Assembly (NCBI GenBank): GCA_910577735.1
Contig: CAJTOO010000005.1
Coordinates: forward strand, 57,148-121,147
DNA length: 64,000 nucleotides
Source of the DNA: an uncultured Lachnospiraceae bacterium
GTDB taxonomy: Bacteria; Bacillota; Clostridia; Lachnospirales; Lachnospiraceae
Reading direction: 5' to 3'
The notes under the pieces were generated by a model. The model had not been told where the DNA came from. It worked only from the letters and a program-made list of their open reading frames with translations, and ran no database searches. Below are positions 16,676 to 25,262 of the stretch, piece by piece; positions within the stretch are counted from its first letter, which is position 1, and every line of letters starts with the position of its first letter. The position numbers and the translations under genes were made by a program.

Positions 16676-17851
16676 TAAAATTCCGCTTTCTTCATCATAA
16701 TATACTATTTTTCCTTCAATTATGGTGCAGAAAGCCCTGGTAAATACTTCCATGGGGCTCCCACCAAAAATCGCAACATCCCCATCTTTCCCCACCGCCA
16801 GGCTTCCTACCCTCTCTTCCACCCCGCAGATTCTGGCCGCATTGATGGTAATGGAACGAAGTCCTTCTTCCTTTGGCATACCTTCTTTGACAGCCAGCCC
16901 TGCACAAATTGGCAAGAATTGTATCTTGGATACCGGATGATCCGTGGTGACTGCCGTCAGAATACCATGCCCTGCCAGCAGGCCTGCTGTTTTAAATGCC
17001 ATATTCTGCACCTCAATCTTATTGCGGCTGGCCATATCCGGCCCCACAATAGCCGGAAATCCGGCTTCCTGCAGTTCTTCCATGATCAGGTGACCTTCAC
17101 TGCAGTGATCCAGCGTCATACGCAGTCCAAACTCCTTCGCGATACGCACCGCCGTCAGAATATCATCTGCCCTGTGCGCATGCGCTTTTAAAGGAATTTC
17201 ACCATACAGCACCGGCAGCCAGCACTCGTACCGAAAGTCTGTGTCCATATCCGGATCCTGTTCTTTCTTGTTCCGATAAGCCGCAGCCTTACTCAGCTCT
17301 TCCCTGAGCATGGCGGCAATGGCCATACGTGTGGAAGGTGAAGTCCCCTGCCCGGAATAGTTTACCTTGGGATTTTCTCCAAACGCAACCTTCATAGCGG
17401 CGGGAGCTTTCACAATCATATGGTCAATACACCGGCCATGCGTCTTTACAAAAGCAAACTGCCCGCCTACCACATTAGCGCTTCCCGGTCCGATCATCGC
17501 AGACGTGATGCCTGCCTGCAGGGCATCATTAAAAGCCGCATCCATAGGATTGATCGCATCAATGGCACGGAGATACGGCGTAATCGGATTTACATTCTCA
17601 TTACAGTCATCTCCCTCCATGCCCTTCTTCTCCTCGGTGATACCCATATGACAATGCGCCTCAATAATTCCCGGCAGCACCAGATTTCCTTTCGCATTCA
17701 GAATCTTCTCTTCACTGCCCTTCTTAAACAAATCCTGCGGACACTCTCCCATATCTCCAATTGCCGCAATCTTCCCGTCCGCAATCCTGATAAAGCCGTC
17801 CGCATAATCCTTCCCTTCCATCGTCTTAAGATTGCCATGTATAATAAGCAT
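16673..17851 (-). CDS. metal-dependent amidohydrolase (imidazolonepropionase-like)
   Basis: A 392-residue cytoplasmic hydrolase of the amidohydrolase superfamily. The N-terminal strand region leads into the metal-binding IEAHCHMGI (about residue 65). Later come histidines in HAHRADD and DHCSEGH and the Asp in VTTDHP, and the closing VGSLAVGKDGDVAIFGG is typical of the superfamily's beta-sandwich. Similar proteins are annotated as imidazolonepropionase-related or as PF01979 amidohydrolases in many Clostridia; the substrate cannot be read. No histidine-utilisation genes lie nearby, which argues against a role in histidine breakdown. Confidence 0.88.
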   Translation of the reverse strand: MLIIHGNLKTMEGKDYADGFIRIADGKIAAIGDMGECPQDLFKKGSEEKILNAKGNLVLPGIIEAHCHMGITEEKKGMEGDDCNENVNPITPYLRAIDAINPMDAAFNDALQAGITSAMIGPGSANVVGGQFAFVKTHGRCIDHMIVKAPAAMKVAFGENPKVNYSGQGTSPSTRMAIAAMLREELSKAAAYRNKKEQDPDMDTDFRYECWLPVLYGEIPLKAHAHRADDILTAVRIAKEFGLRMTLDHCSEGHLIMEELQEAGFPAIVGPDMASRNKIEVQNMAFKTAGLLAGHGILTAVTTDHPVSKIQFLPICAGLAVKEGMPKEEGLRSITINAARICGVEERVGSLAVGKDGDVAIFGGSPMEVFTRAFCTIIEGKIVYYDEESGIL

Positions 17852-17924
17852 TGCGTATCCTCCTGATTTACCATATGTACATAGAATCCCTCAACACAGG
17901 CAGCAAGTATGGAAACGGTATTTC

Positions 17925-17979
17925 ATTTGCGTCAGCACCAAGAGCCTGTCCCTCAGGCCCTTAGTGCTGTTACGCAAAT
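17925..17979. repeat. 55-nt three-tier palindrome downstream of spoIIQ
   Basis: Nested arms pair across the whole element: ATTTGCGT/ACGCAAAT (17925-17932, 17972-17979), CAGCAC/GTGCTG (17933-17938, 17964-17969) and AAGAGCCTG/CAGGCCCTT (17940-17948, 17954-17962, one mismatch) around loop TCCCT. Neither strand continues into a T-run, so it is not an ordinary terminator. It may be a REP- or MITE-like dispersed element. It occupies the otherwise empty 174-bp gap between spoIIQ and the amidohydrolase gene. Confidence 0.7.
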
Positions 17980-18024
17980 TGCGAAGTGCAAGTAGGTACA
18001 CAACCGCACAATGCAGTCTAAAGA

Positions 18025-19002
18025 TTACTGCAGCCTGCTCATAGGATTGATTGGTTCTCCATCCTTTGTCAGCTTAAAGTATACATTGGTACCCTCAATA
18101 CTGTAATACTTGGTAGGAGCTGCCACTGTTCCGATTCCATCGCCCACATTCACATAGCTGCCCTCAGACACCGTAATATTCTCCAGCTGTCCATAAGTCA
18201 GTTCATATCCGTTTCCCAGATCCATCACCACTGTATTGCCTATCGTTGGATCATAAGACACCGAGGTCACCCGTCCGTCTGCTGCCGCGGAAATGGTCTC
18301 TCCCTGCGCAGCCGCGATCACAATGGCCGGATTATATTTATACTGCTCCAATGTAGGGAAGAAAATCGTCCGGTCCATACTGTAATTGATCAGCACATCT
18401 CCAACAATAGGCCACACCAGTCCCTCCTCTTCCTGAAAATCCAAATCGGGCTGTACTGTGGTGGAAATAGCCTCCGCCTGTACATCACCGCTCATAGCCG
18501 TATCCACTGTCTCGTCAAACATACCGGCCTCTTGATCCTCTTCCTTCTTTTCGGCCGGTTCACTCTTCTTGCTTTCACTCTTTTTAGCCGATTCCTTTTT
18601 CTCCTTGTCGGTATCCTCTTTCTCGGTCACCTCTTTTTCATCTTTCTCATCCTTTTTATCATTTTCTTTTTCCTGAGAAAGTCTTGTCCTGAGGCCGGCT
18701 TCCTCTCCGGTATTCTCCACATGCTGGGAGTTCGCCTCCTGGAAGCTGGGATCATAATCCAGATCATCCGTTCCCACCTCAGCAAACAGCGTATCGAGCT
18801 CCTCTGCGGACATCATATTATCTGCAACATCCGTGCCGTTCTTCTCAATCGCCTCAAAATCCAGCACATAATCCTCCCGTTCCGCCCTGTTATTGTTTCT
18901 TACATAAACACCGGTTACCGTCAGTGCTGCCAGAACAAACACCGAAGATGCCAACATAATAATCCGCTCTTTCCTGATACTATTTCTATTTCTTCTCGCC
19001 AT
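18025..19002 (-). CDS. spoIIQ: stage II sporulation protein Q (degenerate LytM/M23 domain)
   Basis: A 325-residue forespore membrane protein that, with SpoIIIAH, builds the channel between forespore and mother cell. It has one transmembrane helix (about 17-38), a very acidic Lys/Glu/Asp-rich linker (about 100-175), and a C-terminal LytM fold (about 205-320). The zinc-ligand positions are replaced: YGQL stands where peptidases have YxHL, and VYFKL where they have HxH. It should therefore be a scaffold, as in Bacillus. Identity is supported by the upstream spoIID gene and a sigma-F promoter in between. The start is the ATG 9 nt after AGGAGG, not the in-frame ATG at 19026. Confidence 0.9.
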   Translation of the reverse strand: MARRNRNSIRKERIIMLASSVFVLAALTVTGVYVRNNNRAEREDYVLDFEAIEKNGTDVADNMMSAEELDTLFAEVGTDDLDYDPSFQEANSQHVENTGEEAGLRTRLSQEKENDKKDEKDEKEVTEKEDTDKEKKESAKKSESKKSEPAEKKEEDQEAGMFDETVDTAMSGDVQAEAISTTVQPDLDFQEEEGLVWPIVGDVLINYSMDRTIFFPTLEQYKYNPAIVIAAAQGETISAAADGRVTSVSYDPTIGNTVVMDLGNGYELTYGQLENITVSEGSYVNVGDGIGTVAAPTKYYSIEGTNVYFKLTKDGEPINPMSRLQ

Positions 19003-19042
19003 GAAACTATGCCTCCTGTTTTTCATATAGGTTTCATGGTGT

Positions 19043-19072
19043 TAGTCTTACCCATTTCTGACATCTTATTCA
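19043..19072 (-). promoter_or_regulatory. sigma-F (forespore) promoter of spoIIQ
   Basis: On the minus strand TGAATA (19067-19072) fits the sigma-F/G -35 wGhATA. After 14 bp, GGTAAGACTA (19043-19052) satisfies every position of the sigma-F -10 pattern GGnrAnAnTw. The -35 overlaps the last codons and stop of spoIID, so forespore expression can be separated from mother-cell spoIID. Confidence 0.7.
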
Positions 19073-20046
19073 AATTTTGCTAATTCCGTACCATAAAAGA
19101 ACGCTTTTAAAATTTCATCATATTTCTCGCCGTTTAACGCTTTACAGTTGGCTCCATACTGGCTCATGCCGAATCCATGTCCAACCCCTTCCACATGAAA
19201 CAAGATGTCCGTTTCCTTTCTCTCTATCTCAACAGATGCTGAGTTTAACCCGAACAAATGCCGAAAATCTTCTCCGTCAATCCTGACTTCCTCTTTTCCC
19301 TCCTCCTTATATACTGCCTCTGTCATATATCCCGCCTCATCAAAAGTAAAAAGTCCGCCCTGCCACAGAGTCTCCTCTTTATAATCATCTCCTGCCAGGG
19401 TCCTGAGCAGTTCTATGTAACGTTCTTTCTCCACAGTGACCACACTGCTGTACTCCATGGACGCCTTATCCTGTTCGCAGGGCACTCCCGCAAGATAAGG
19501 ACAGCTGTCCGTATGCCACACCTCTCCTGCATCCCTGGTATGTCCGTTACTGATTTTAAAATAGGATGCCTGAATAGGTTCTCCCTGATAAACCAGATAA
19601 TAACCTTCGGTCTCCTCCACTGCTTTGCGGCACTCTATAAGTATATCTTCCTGTTTGTTTCCGTAAAATCCGGAAAGACCTCCCTCCTCTACCTGCACCA
19701 CTGTACCACCCATCTCCCGGTAAGCAGACACCAGTTCTGTACGAAGAAGCACCGCCTGCGCCTTCATGGCCTCCCTGACATATCCTTCCGGCATCACTAA
19801 GGCCAGGCGGTAGACCAGATACTCCTCCATGGAAAGTTCCCAGATGCCCCAGTCCATAACAACCTCCACCTTATACGCCATCTTAGCCTGTTCTGTTTCT
19901 TTTTGATCAGAAACGATCTCTCCTGTTTCTTCCCCCACATGTCCCCACAGGCAGGCACACACATAAGGCAGCAAAAAAACAAACAAAAGAAAGTTTCCTG
20001 CCTCTCTTTTGTTTGTTTTGTTTAAGACGATTCTATTCTTTTTCAT
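19066..20046 (-). CDS. spoIID: stage II sporulation protein D (lytic transglycosylase)
   Basis: A 326-residue, membrane-anchored peptidoglycan glycosylase that drives engulfment together with SpoIIP and SpoIIM. A signal-anchor helix is at about 15-33. The SpoIID domain follows, with the catalytic-region motif REAMKAQAVLLRTEL (near residue 88). The substrate-groove stretch HTDSCPYLAGVPCEQDK carries the two cysteines, and the C-terminal signature is GVGHGFGMSQYGA. I chose the ATG after GGGGTG at 20046 rather than one four codons upstream. A sigma-E-like CATAATAAT lies about 30 nt upstream, but its -35 (GTATAAA) is poor. Confidence 0.93.
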   Translation of the reverse strand: MKKNRIVLNKTNKREAGNFLLFVFLLPYVCACLWGHVGEETGEIVSDQKETEQAKMAYKVEVVMDWGIWELSMEEYLVYRLALVMPEGYVREAMKAQAVLLRTELVSAYREMGGTVVQVEEGGLSGFYGNKQEDILIECRKAVEETEGYYLVYQGEPIQASYFKISNGHTRDAGEVWHTDSCPYLAGVPCEQDKASMEYSSVVTVEKERYIELLRTLAGDDYKEETLWQGGLFTFDEAGYMTEAVYKEEGKEEVRIDGEDFRHLFGLNSASVEIERKETDILFHVEGVGHGFGMSQYGANCKALNGEKYDEILKAFFYGTELAKFE

Positions 20047-20156
20047 CAGACACCCCACATGTACTATTATTATGTAGATGTCCTTTCTTTTATACCGCAG
20101 GATCCCCCTGCGCCTTTACTATACAGATATTTTGCAGACACAACCCTCACCGTGAA

Positions 20157-21194
20157 CTATCTCGCCAGGTCCAGATGCTGGACCGTGGATACCGTGCCAT
20201 TTTCATATAAAAAGATACCTGTCTTACGAATCATGGCATTGGTCTCGTTATCCTTTTGTGAGTTCAGAGCAAACTGTGTGTTGACATTGCCAAGTCCAAT
20301 AGCGCCCACTCCCAGATCGGAAAGATGATAGAGTTTATCCTCGCCATCCTCATCCTTCGTCCAGATCAGCAGCTTCTCCCAGATGGGATCATTCTCATCA
20401 ATCCAGCCGTTGCCGTCCGCATCATGCTTCGAAAGATCCGCAAAGCCGTTGCCGGACTTACTGCCAAACAGTTCACTGCCATCATTGATGACTCCATCGC
20501 CGTTTAAGTCAAGCGCAAGGAATCCGCTGCCCGCCTGCAGACTGGAAATTTCCTCCTCCTCGCCGTCACAATCCAGGTCAAAGAAGAACTTCTGATCGGA
20601 AACCTGGGCAATATTGGTATCCAGGTTAATTACGAGAGGATCGCGGAACGTCTTCACAGATGTGACATAATTTTCCTCATAATACTGTTCAAATCTGCGG
20701 CTCATGGTCAGTTCCAGATTAAAGTTCAGTTCCCTTCCATCGGCAGTCTTCACCGTACCGACCGTGGAAAAACTGGTGTTTTCTTCCTCCATATGATAGT
20801 ACCTGGACTGATATCCGTTTACAACATACATGTTCGAACTGCCGCCCCAGGCACCGCTCCCCAATGAGTACCTCTGCCCCCGGAAGCGGAAGAGAAGTTC
20901 CATCAAAAATTCCACGCACTGCTGCTTAATGCTGCGGACTGCTTCCCTCGTTTCATCCTGCTGATTCACCTTGTATCCACCAGCCACATTCTTCAAATGC
21001 GTGGAAAGGTCTTCTAAATTTGTCGCCTGCTTTCCTTCTCCGGCAGCATGCCCCCCGGCACCCAGTTTGTCATCGAAAAAGGCATTAAGCCCACCACCTG
21101 AATAAATACCGTTTACTCCTATCTGGCTTTTTTTCGTCACCGACTGATAGGTTCTGGTGGATTCCATTCCAATGGTACTGGAATCAATCTTCAC
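20157..21194 (-). CDS. orphan protein with EF-hand-like calcium loops
   Basis: A 345-residue protein with no export signal. Residues about 1-110 are poorly structured (MKIDSSTIGMESTRTYQ...). The C-terminal half holds acidic loops of the EF-hand/dockerin type: DLDCDGEEEEI, LDLNGDGVINDGSELFG and DADGNGWIDENDPIW (about 215-275). This module is familiar from large secreted calcium-binding and FrpC/RTX-like proteins, but here it is free-standing. The start is GTG, supported by AAAGGAGG 5 nt upstream. Similar N-termini occur in uncharacterised Lachnospiraceae proteins as far as I recall. Calcium binding is likely; the role is unknown. Confidence 0.8.
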   Translation of the reverse strand: MKIDSSTIGMESTRTYQSVTKKSQIGVNGIYSGGGLNAFFDDKLGAGGHAAGEGKQATNLEDLSTHLKNVAGGYKVNQQDETREAVRSIKQQCVEFLMELLFRFRGQRYSLGSGAWGGSSNMYVVNGYQSRYYHMEEENTSFSTVGTVKTADGRELNFNLELTMSRRFEQYYEENYVTSVKTFRDPLVINLDTNIAQVSDQKFFFDLDCDGEEEEISSLQAGSGFLALDLNGDGVINDGSELFGSKSGNGFADLSKHDADGNGWIDENDPIWEKLLIWTKDEDGEDKLYHLSDLGVGAIGLGNVNTQFALNSQKDNETNAMIRKTGIFLYENGTVSTVQHLDLAR

Positions 21195-21276
21195 TATTCC
21201 CTCCTTTTGTCTGAGTCCGTCTCTACCCCTGTCTGTGTCACCCGACTGTACCTTCCCTGATACATGGAAATAGAAA

Positions 21277-21321
21277 GGACGGCATTTCTATGGAAATTCC
21301 TTTTCCCTTAAAATACCGTCC
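21277..21321 (-). terminator. possible terminator of the hydratase gene
   Basis: GGACGGTATTT and AAATGCCGTCC (minus-strand reading; arms 21311-21321 and 21277-21287, one mismatch) enclose a 23-nt loop and precede TTTCTATTT. It lies 140 bp after the hydratase stop, in a 264-bp gap that otherwise shows nothing. Confidence 0.45.
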
Positions 21322-21457
21322 GTGGTCTCAACATCATTCAGATTCAGGAAAGCCTCCTCTGGCCAAGATTCCTCTTTCCTGTACCTTATATATCGGAGTC
21401 TTTCTGCCAAATCTTTACTTTCATTCGATGTAAAACCATATGAAATTTACCAGCTGT

Positions 21458-23755
21458 TTAATCCACCCGATTATAGTTAATCAGACAGCCCTTCAAGATA
21501 ATCTGTCTCTCCTCATCTGTCAGCTCACCAAGCTTTAAGGTAAAGCGCTCAAGACTATCGTCCTCCACAGACACCTTATAAGCCTCTATAATCTCTGCCT
21601 TCTCCTCCACAGCTTTCCGGATACCCGGGAAGAACAGGTAGTCCAGATTGTGGAACGGCAGTTCTCCCTCTTCAATCAAAAACGGCAGCATGCCCCAGTT
21701 GATCAGATTGGAACGATATCTCTTGGTAGCATATTCGTTGGCAATATTGGCCCAGCCGCCCAGAACCTTCTGACAGCTTGCCGCCTGCTCCCTGGCGGAA
21801 CCATCACCCGGCTTCACGGCAAAGATGGTGGAGCCAAATCCTGTATTTTCATGGGACGCATCCTCAAAAGTTTTCTTCACCACACCCATCACCGGCTTCA
21901 CATCCGGGTGCGCCTGACAGGGATGCTCCCCTGCCATCCTGGCTTTCTCCGCCTGCTGGATATCTTTCGCCCGTCCCACATACTCAGGATCCTTTCTGGA
22001 CAGCGTAAATTCCGCAAGGCCCAGGGGATTGGAACGATAGGAAGAAGTCTCCCCGGAAGGAATCAGCTCATCTGTGGTGGTCACCGGATCGTGAATCTCC
22101 GATACCACGCGAAGCACCAGATTCTCCGGCAGAGCACCCATTGCCGGCCAGTCCTTGATGTTGGGGCCAAACTGAATCTCCACGCTCTCGTCTGCCACAC
22201 CTTTGGAATCGAATACACGGTTCGCATAGATATTGGCGTCGAAATGATATTTATATTTCCCGACTTCACCGTCAAACTCTGTGGCCGGTGTGAGCACACC
22301 CTTGTTGGCCGCGGTAGCCGCGATAGAACGCGCATCCATCAGCGCCACAGAAGAAATCTGTCCATTCTGCAGCTTGGAGCCCTCTCTGTTAGGGAAGTTT
22401 CTGGTCGAATGTCTGATACTGAAGGCATTGTTAGCCGGTGTATCTCCTGCACCGAAACACGGCCCGCAGAAGGCTGTCTTCAATACGGCGCCGGTCTCTA
22501 AGATGGCTGCCGCACAGCCGTTTTTGATCAATTCCATATAAACGGGCATGGAGGCAGGATACACACTTAAGGTAAAGCCATCTGCACCGATATAGGAACC
22601 TCTCAGAATGTCCGCTGCCGCACAGATGTTCTCAAACCCGCCGCCCGCACAGCCTGCAATGATTCCCTGATCCACCATGAATTTGCCATCGACAATCTTG
22701 TCCTGCAAAGAATACGCAACAGCGCCGTCTAAGCTTACCTTCGCCCGCTCCTCCACATCGTGGAGCACGTCTTTTAAGTTTGCATTCACCTCGTCAATCG
22801 TATAGGTATTGCTGGGATGGAACGGCATCGCAATCATGGGTCTGATCTTGGATAAATCCACCTCGATCATGCCATCATAATATGCCACTTCCCCAGGACT
22901 TAACTCTTTATATTCCTCTGTCCTGCCATGAATCTCATAGAATTCCTGAATCTCATCATCTGTCTGCCAGATAGAAGACAGACAGGTGGTCTCCGTGGTC
23001 ATCACATCAATGCCGATACGGAAATCAGCGCTCAGAGACGCCACACCCGGCCCTACAAACTCCATCACCTTATTCTTCACATAGCCATTGCCAAACACAG
23101 CGCCAATAATGGCTAACGCCACATCCTGCGGACCCACACCCTTCACAGGCTCTCCCGTCAGATAGACGCCCACAACACCCGGCATATTGATATCATAAGT
23201 CTGGGACAAAAGCTGCTTCACCAGTTCCGGCCCGCCCTCGCCCATGGCCATAGTGCCCAGCGCACCATATCTGGTATGGGAATCGGAACCTAAGATCATC
23301 TTACCGCCCCCGGCAAGCATCTCCCTGGCATACTGATGGATGACTGCCTGATGAGGGGGCACATAGACCCCGCCATAGCGTTTCGCGCAGGTTAAGCCAA
23401 ACATATGATCATCCTCATTGATGGTGCCGCCCACCGCACACAGGGAATTGTGGCAGTTGGTGAGCACATAGGGAATGGGAAATTTCGTAAGCCCTGAAGC
23501 ACGTGCTGTCTGAATGATTCCCACAAAGGTGATATCATGGGAAGTCAGTTTATCAAATTTGATTTTCAGCTTTTCCATATTACCGGAAGTATTATGTTCT
23601 GCCAGAATGCCATAAGCCATGGTATTTTTCGCGGCCTCTGTTCTGGATATCTCCCGCCCTGTCTTACTCTGAATCTGCGCTGCGGCCTCTGCGCTTTCCG
23701 GAATGATTTCCATTCCCTTAACCAGATACGCACCGCCCTGTGATAATGTGATCAT
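21458..23755 (-). CDS. aconitase-family hydratase of unknown substrate
   Basis: A 765-residue member of the aconitase superfamily, with the large Fe-S domains and a C-terminal swivel domain in one chain. Visible marks are SDSHTRYGALGTMAMGEGG (near 170), the cluster cysteine regions AGCAGGGFENIC (near 400) and CGPCFGAGDTPANNA (near 460), the SIRHSTRNFPNREG substrate loop, and RSNLINWGMLPF in the swivel domain. Clostridial homologues are usually labelled simply hydratase, because neither citrate nor homocitrate has been shown as substrate. No citrate synthase or isocitrate dehydrogenase gene is adjacent. ATG 23755 follows GGAGG; an in-frame TTG at 23806 sits on the predicted transcription start. 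Confidence 0.88.
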   Translation of the reverse strand: MITLSQGGAYLVKGMEIIPESAEAAAQIQSKTGREISRTEAAKNTMAYGILAEHNTSGNMEKLKIKFDKLTSHDITFVGIIQTARASGLTKFPIPYVLTNCHNSLCAVGGTINEDDHMFGLTCAKRYGGVYVPPHQAVIHQYAREMLAGGGKMILGSDSHTRYGALGTMAMGEGGPELVKQLLSQTYDINMPGVVGVYLTGEPVKGVGPQDVALAIIGAVFGNGYVKNKVMEFVGPGVASLSADFRIGIDVMTTETTCLSSIWQTDDEIQEFYEIHGRTEEYKELSPGEVAYYDGMIEVDLSKIRPMIAMPFHPSNTYTIDEVNANLKDVLHDVEERAKVSLDGAVAYSLQDKIVDGKFMVDQGIIAGCAGGGFENICAAADILRGSYIGADGFTLSVYPASMPVYMELIKNGCAAAILETGAVLKTAFCGPCFGAGDTPANNAFSIRHSTRNFPNREGSKLQNGQISSVALMDARSIAATAANKGVLTPATEFDGEVGKYKYHFDANIYANRVFDSKGVADESVEIQFGPNIKDWPAMGALPENLVLRVVSEIHDPVTTTDELIPSGETSSYRSNPLGLAEFTLSRKDPEYVGRAKDIQQAEKARMAGEHPCQAHPDVKPVMGVVKKTFEDASHENTGFGSTIFAVKPGDGSAREQAASCQKVLGGWANIANEYATKRYRSNLINWGMLPFLIEEGELPFHNLDYLFFPGIRKAVEEKAEIIEAYKVSVEDDSLERFTLKLGELTDEERQIILKGCLINYNRVD

Positions 23756-23812
23756 TTTTCCTCCGTTCCGAAGCGCTGTATACAGCCCTCTGTATCTTTC
23801 ATCCAATTATTC

Positions 23813-23841
23813 ATTATATAGGAAGACAATCATAGGCGCAA
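23813..23841 (-). promoter_or_regulatory. sigma-A promoter of the hydratase gene
   Basis: On the minus strand TTGCGC (23836-23841), 17 bp, TATAAT (23813-23818). Transcription would begin near 23806, about 50 nt before the chosen ATG. Confidence 0.65.
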
Positions 23842-23879
23842 TGGATAAGTTTCACTAAAATATCCCCGCACTTTCACTC

Positions 23880-25199
23880 CTATTCTTCCTGACACAGATA
23901 GTCCCGATAGAACTGATAGTCCTCCTCGCGGCACTGCAGGCTCAACTGTACGCCTTCCTCCAGATACTGGGTTTGCCGAACCACTCCATGTTCATTCAGA
24001 TAGGATACCGCCCGACCGTCTGTATAGGGTATCAGCATCGTACAGTCCCGATAGCCGCCGGATAATTTCGTTTCAATCAGGCCAATCAATTCTTCCACCC
24101 CGACCCGCTCTTTGGCTGACATATAGATGCTGTCCTGCGCCGCCACCGGCAGCGATTGCAGGAGCTTACCCGGCTCTGTCCCTGCAAGTCCCGGCAAGGC
24201 CTCCGGTTCCACCAAGTCTGCCTTATTATACACATAGAGCATGGGAACGCCGTCAGCCCCCAGTTTATGCAGTGTCTGATTGGTTACCGCAATCTGATCC
24301 CTGTAATGGGCATCACTGTAATCCACCACCTGCAGAAGAATATCTGCCTCCTTGGCCTCTTCTAAGGTAGACTGAAAGGCTTCTACTAAATTATGAGGCA
24401 GTTTATGAATGAATCCCACCGTATCCGACAGCAGGAAGGCATGATGGTCCTGTGGGGCAATCTTACGGACTGTAGTATCCAGCGTGGCGAAGAGCATATC
24501 CTTCTCCATGACTTTCTTCTCCTCCGCATCCACTTCGTCGGTACCGTACAGCTCCAACATGGCATTTAACAATGTGGATTTTCCGGCATTGGTATAGCCC
24601 ACCAGCGCCACACGGGGCATTCCCGTCTTCATCCGCTGTTTCCTCTGGGTCTCTCTTTCCTGCCCCACTTCTTTCAGTTCCCGCCTAAGCTGCGACAGCC
24701 GTTTCTCCAACACCCGCCTGTCCAGTTCCAGCTTCTTCTCACCAGCACCCCTGTTACTCATGGAACCGCTGGCGCCGCCCTGTCTGGAAAGGGCCGCATG
24801 AAGGCCTACCAGTCTTGGCAGCATATACTGCAGCCTGGCCACCTCCACCTGCAGCTTGGCCTCTCTGGACCTGGCCCGTCTGGCAAAAATATCCAGTATC
24901 AGCGTGCTCCTGTCCAGAATCGGCTTCTCCAGCCTCTCCTGAAGATTCCGCATCTGCATGGGGGAGAGAGAATTGTCAAAAATTATGACATCCACGTCAC
25001 ATTCTATGGCGAGTTCCTTTACCTCTTCCACTTTACCTGTGCCGATATAAAAGGCCTTGTGTACCTGATCAAGAGTCTGTTCCGCAGTGGCAGTGACCTC
25101 CATCTCACAGGCCTCAGCCAGTGCGCCCAGCTCTTTGAGAGAAGTCAGATAGTCTTCCCCATCGTTTAAATTTACGCCTACCAGTAGTGCTCGTTCCAT
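23880..25199 (-). CDS. hflX: ribosome-associated GTPase HflX
   Basis: A 439-residue GTPase that splits stalled or hibernating ribosomes. The N-terminal HflX domain contains IFDNSLSPMQMRNLQ and DRSTLILDIFARRA. A Gly-rich linker with SNRGAGEKKLELDRR and a coiled coil follow. The G domain has the P-loop GYTNAGKST (near residue 205), DTVGFIHKLPHNLVEAF and YNKADL. The start codon ATG lies 6 nt after GGAG; the in-frame ATG four codons upstream is less suitable. The gene has its own promoter 27 bp upstream, so it need not be cotranscribed with the Hsp70 gene 64 bp before it. Confidence 0.96.
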   Translation of the reverse strand: MERALLVGVNLNDGEDYLTSLKELGALAEACEMEVTATAEQTLDQVHKAFYIGTGKVEEVKELAIECDVDVIIFDNSLSPMQMRNLQERLEKPILDRSTLILDIFARRARSREAKLQVEVARLQYMLPRLVGLHAALSRQGGASGSMSNRGAGEKKLELDRRVLEKRLSQLRRELKEVGQERETQRKQRMKTGMPRVALVGYTNAGKSTLLNAMLELYGTDEVDAEEKKVMEKDMLFATLDTTVRKIAPQDHHAFLLSDTVGFIHKLPHNLVEAFQSTLEEAKEADILLQVVDYSDAHYRDQIAVTNQTLHKLGADGVPMLYVYNKADLVEPEALPGLAGTEPGKLLQSLPVAAQDSIYMSAKERVGVEELIGLIETKLSGGYRDCTMLIPYTDGRAVSYLNEHGVVRQTQYLEEGVQLSLQCREEDYQFYRDYLCQEE

Positions 25200-25225
25200 A
25201 GTAATCTCCATTTCATTGCTCTAGG

Positions 25226-25253
25226 ATTATTAAAATCATAATAAAGATGCCAA
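25226..25253 (-). promoter_or_regulatory. sigma-A promoter of hflX
   Basis: Minus strand TTGGCA (25248-25253), a 16-bp AT-rich spacer and AATAAT (25226-25231), each five of six to consensus. Confidence 0.65.
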
Positions 25254-25262
25254 TACTTTGCC

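Noticed and set aside
20097..20113. CGCAGG/CCTGCG hairpin upstream of spoIID
   Set aside because: Short stem with no T-run; it lies in the presumed promoter leader and has no clear role.
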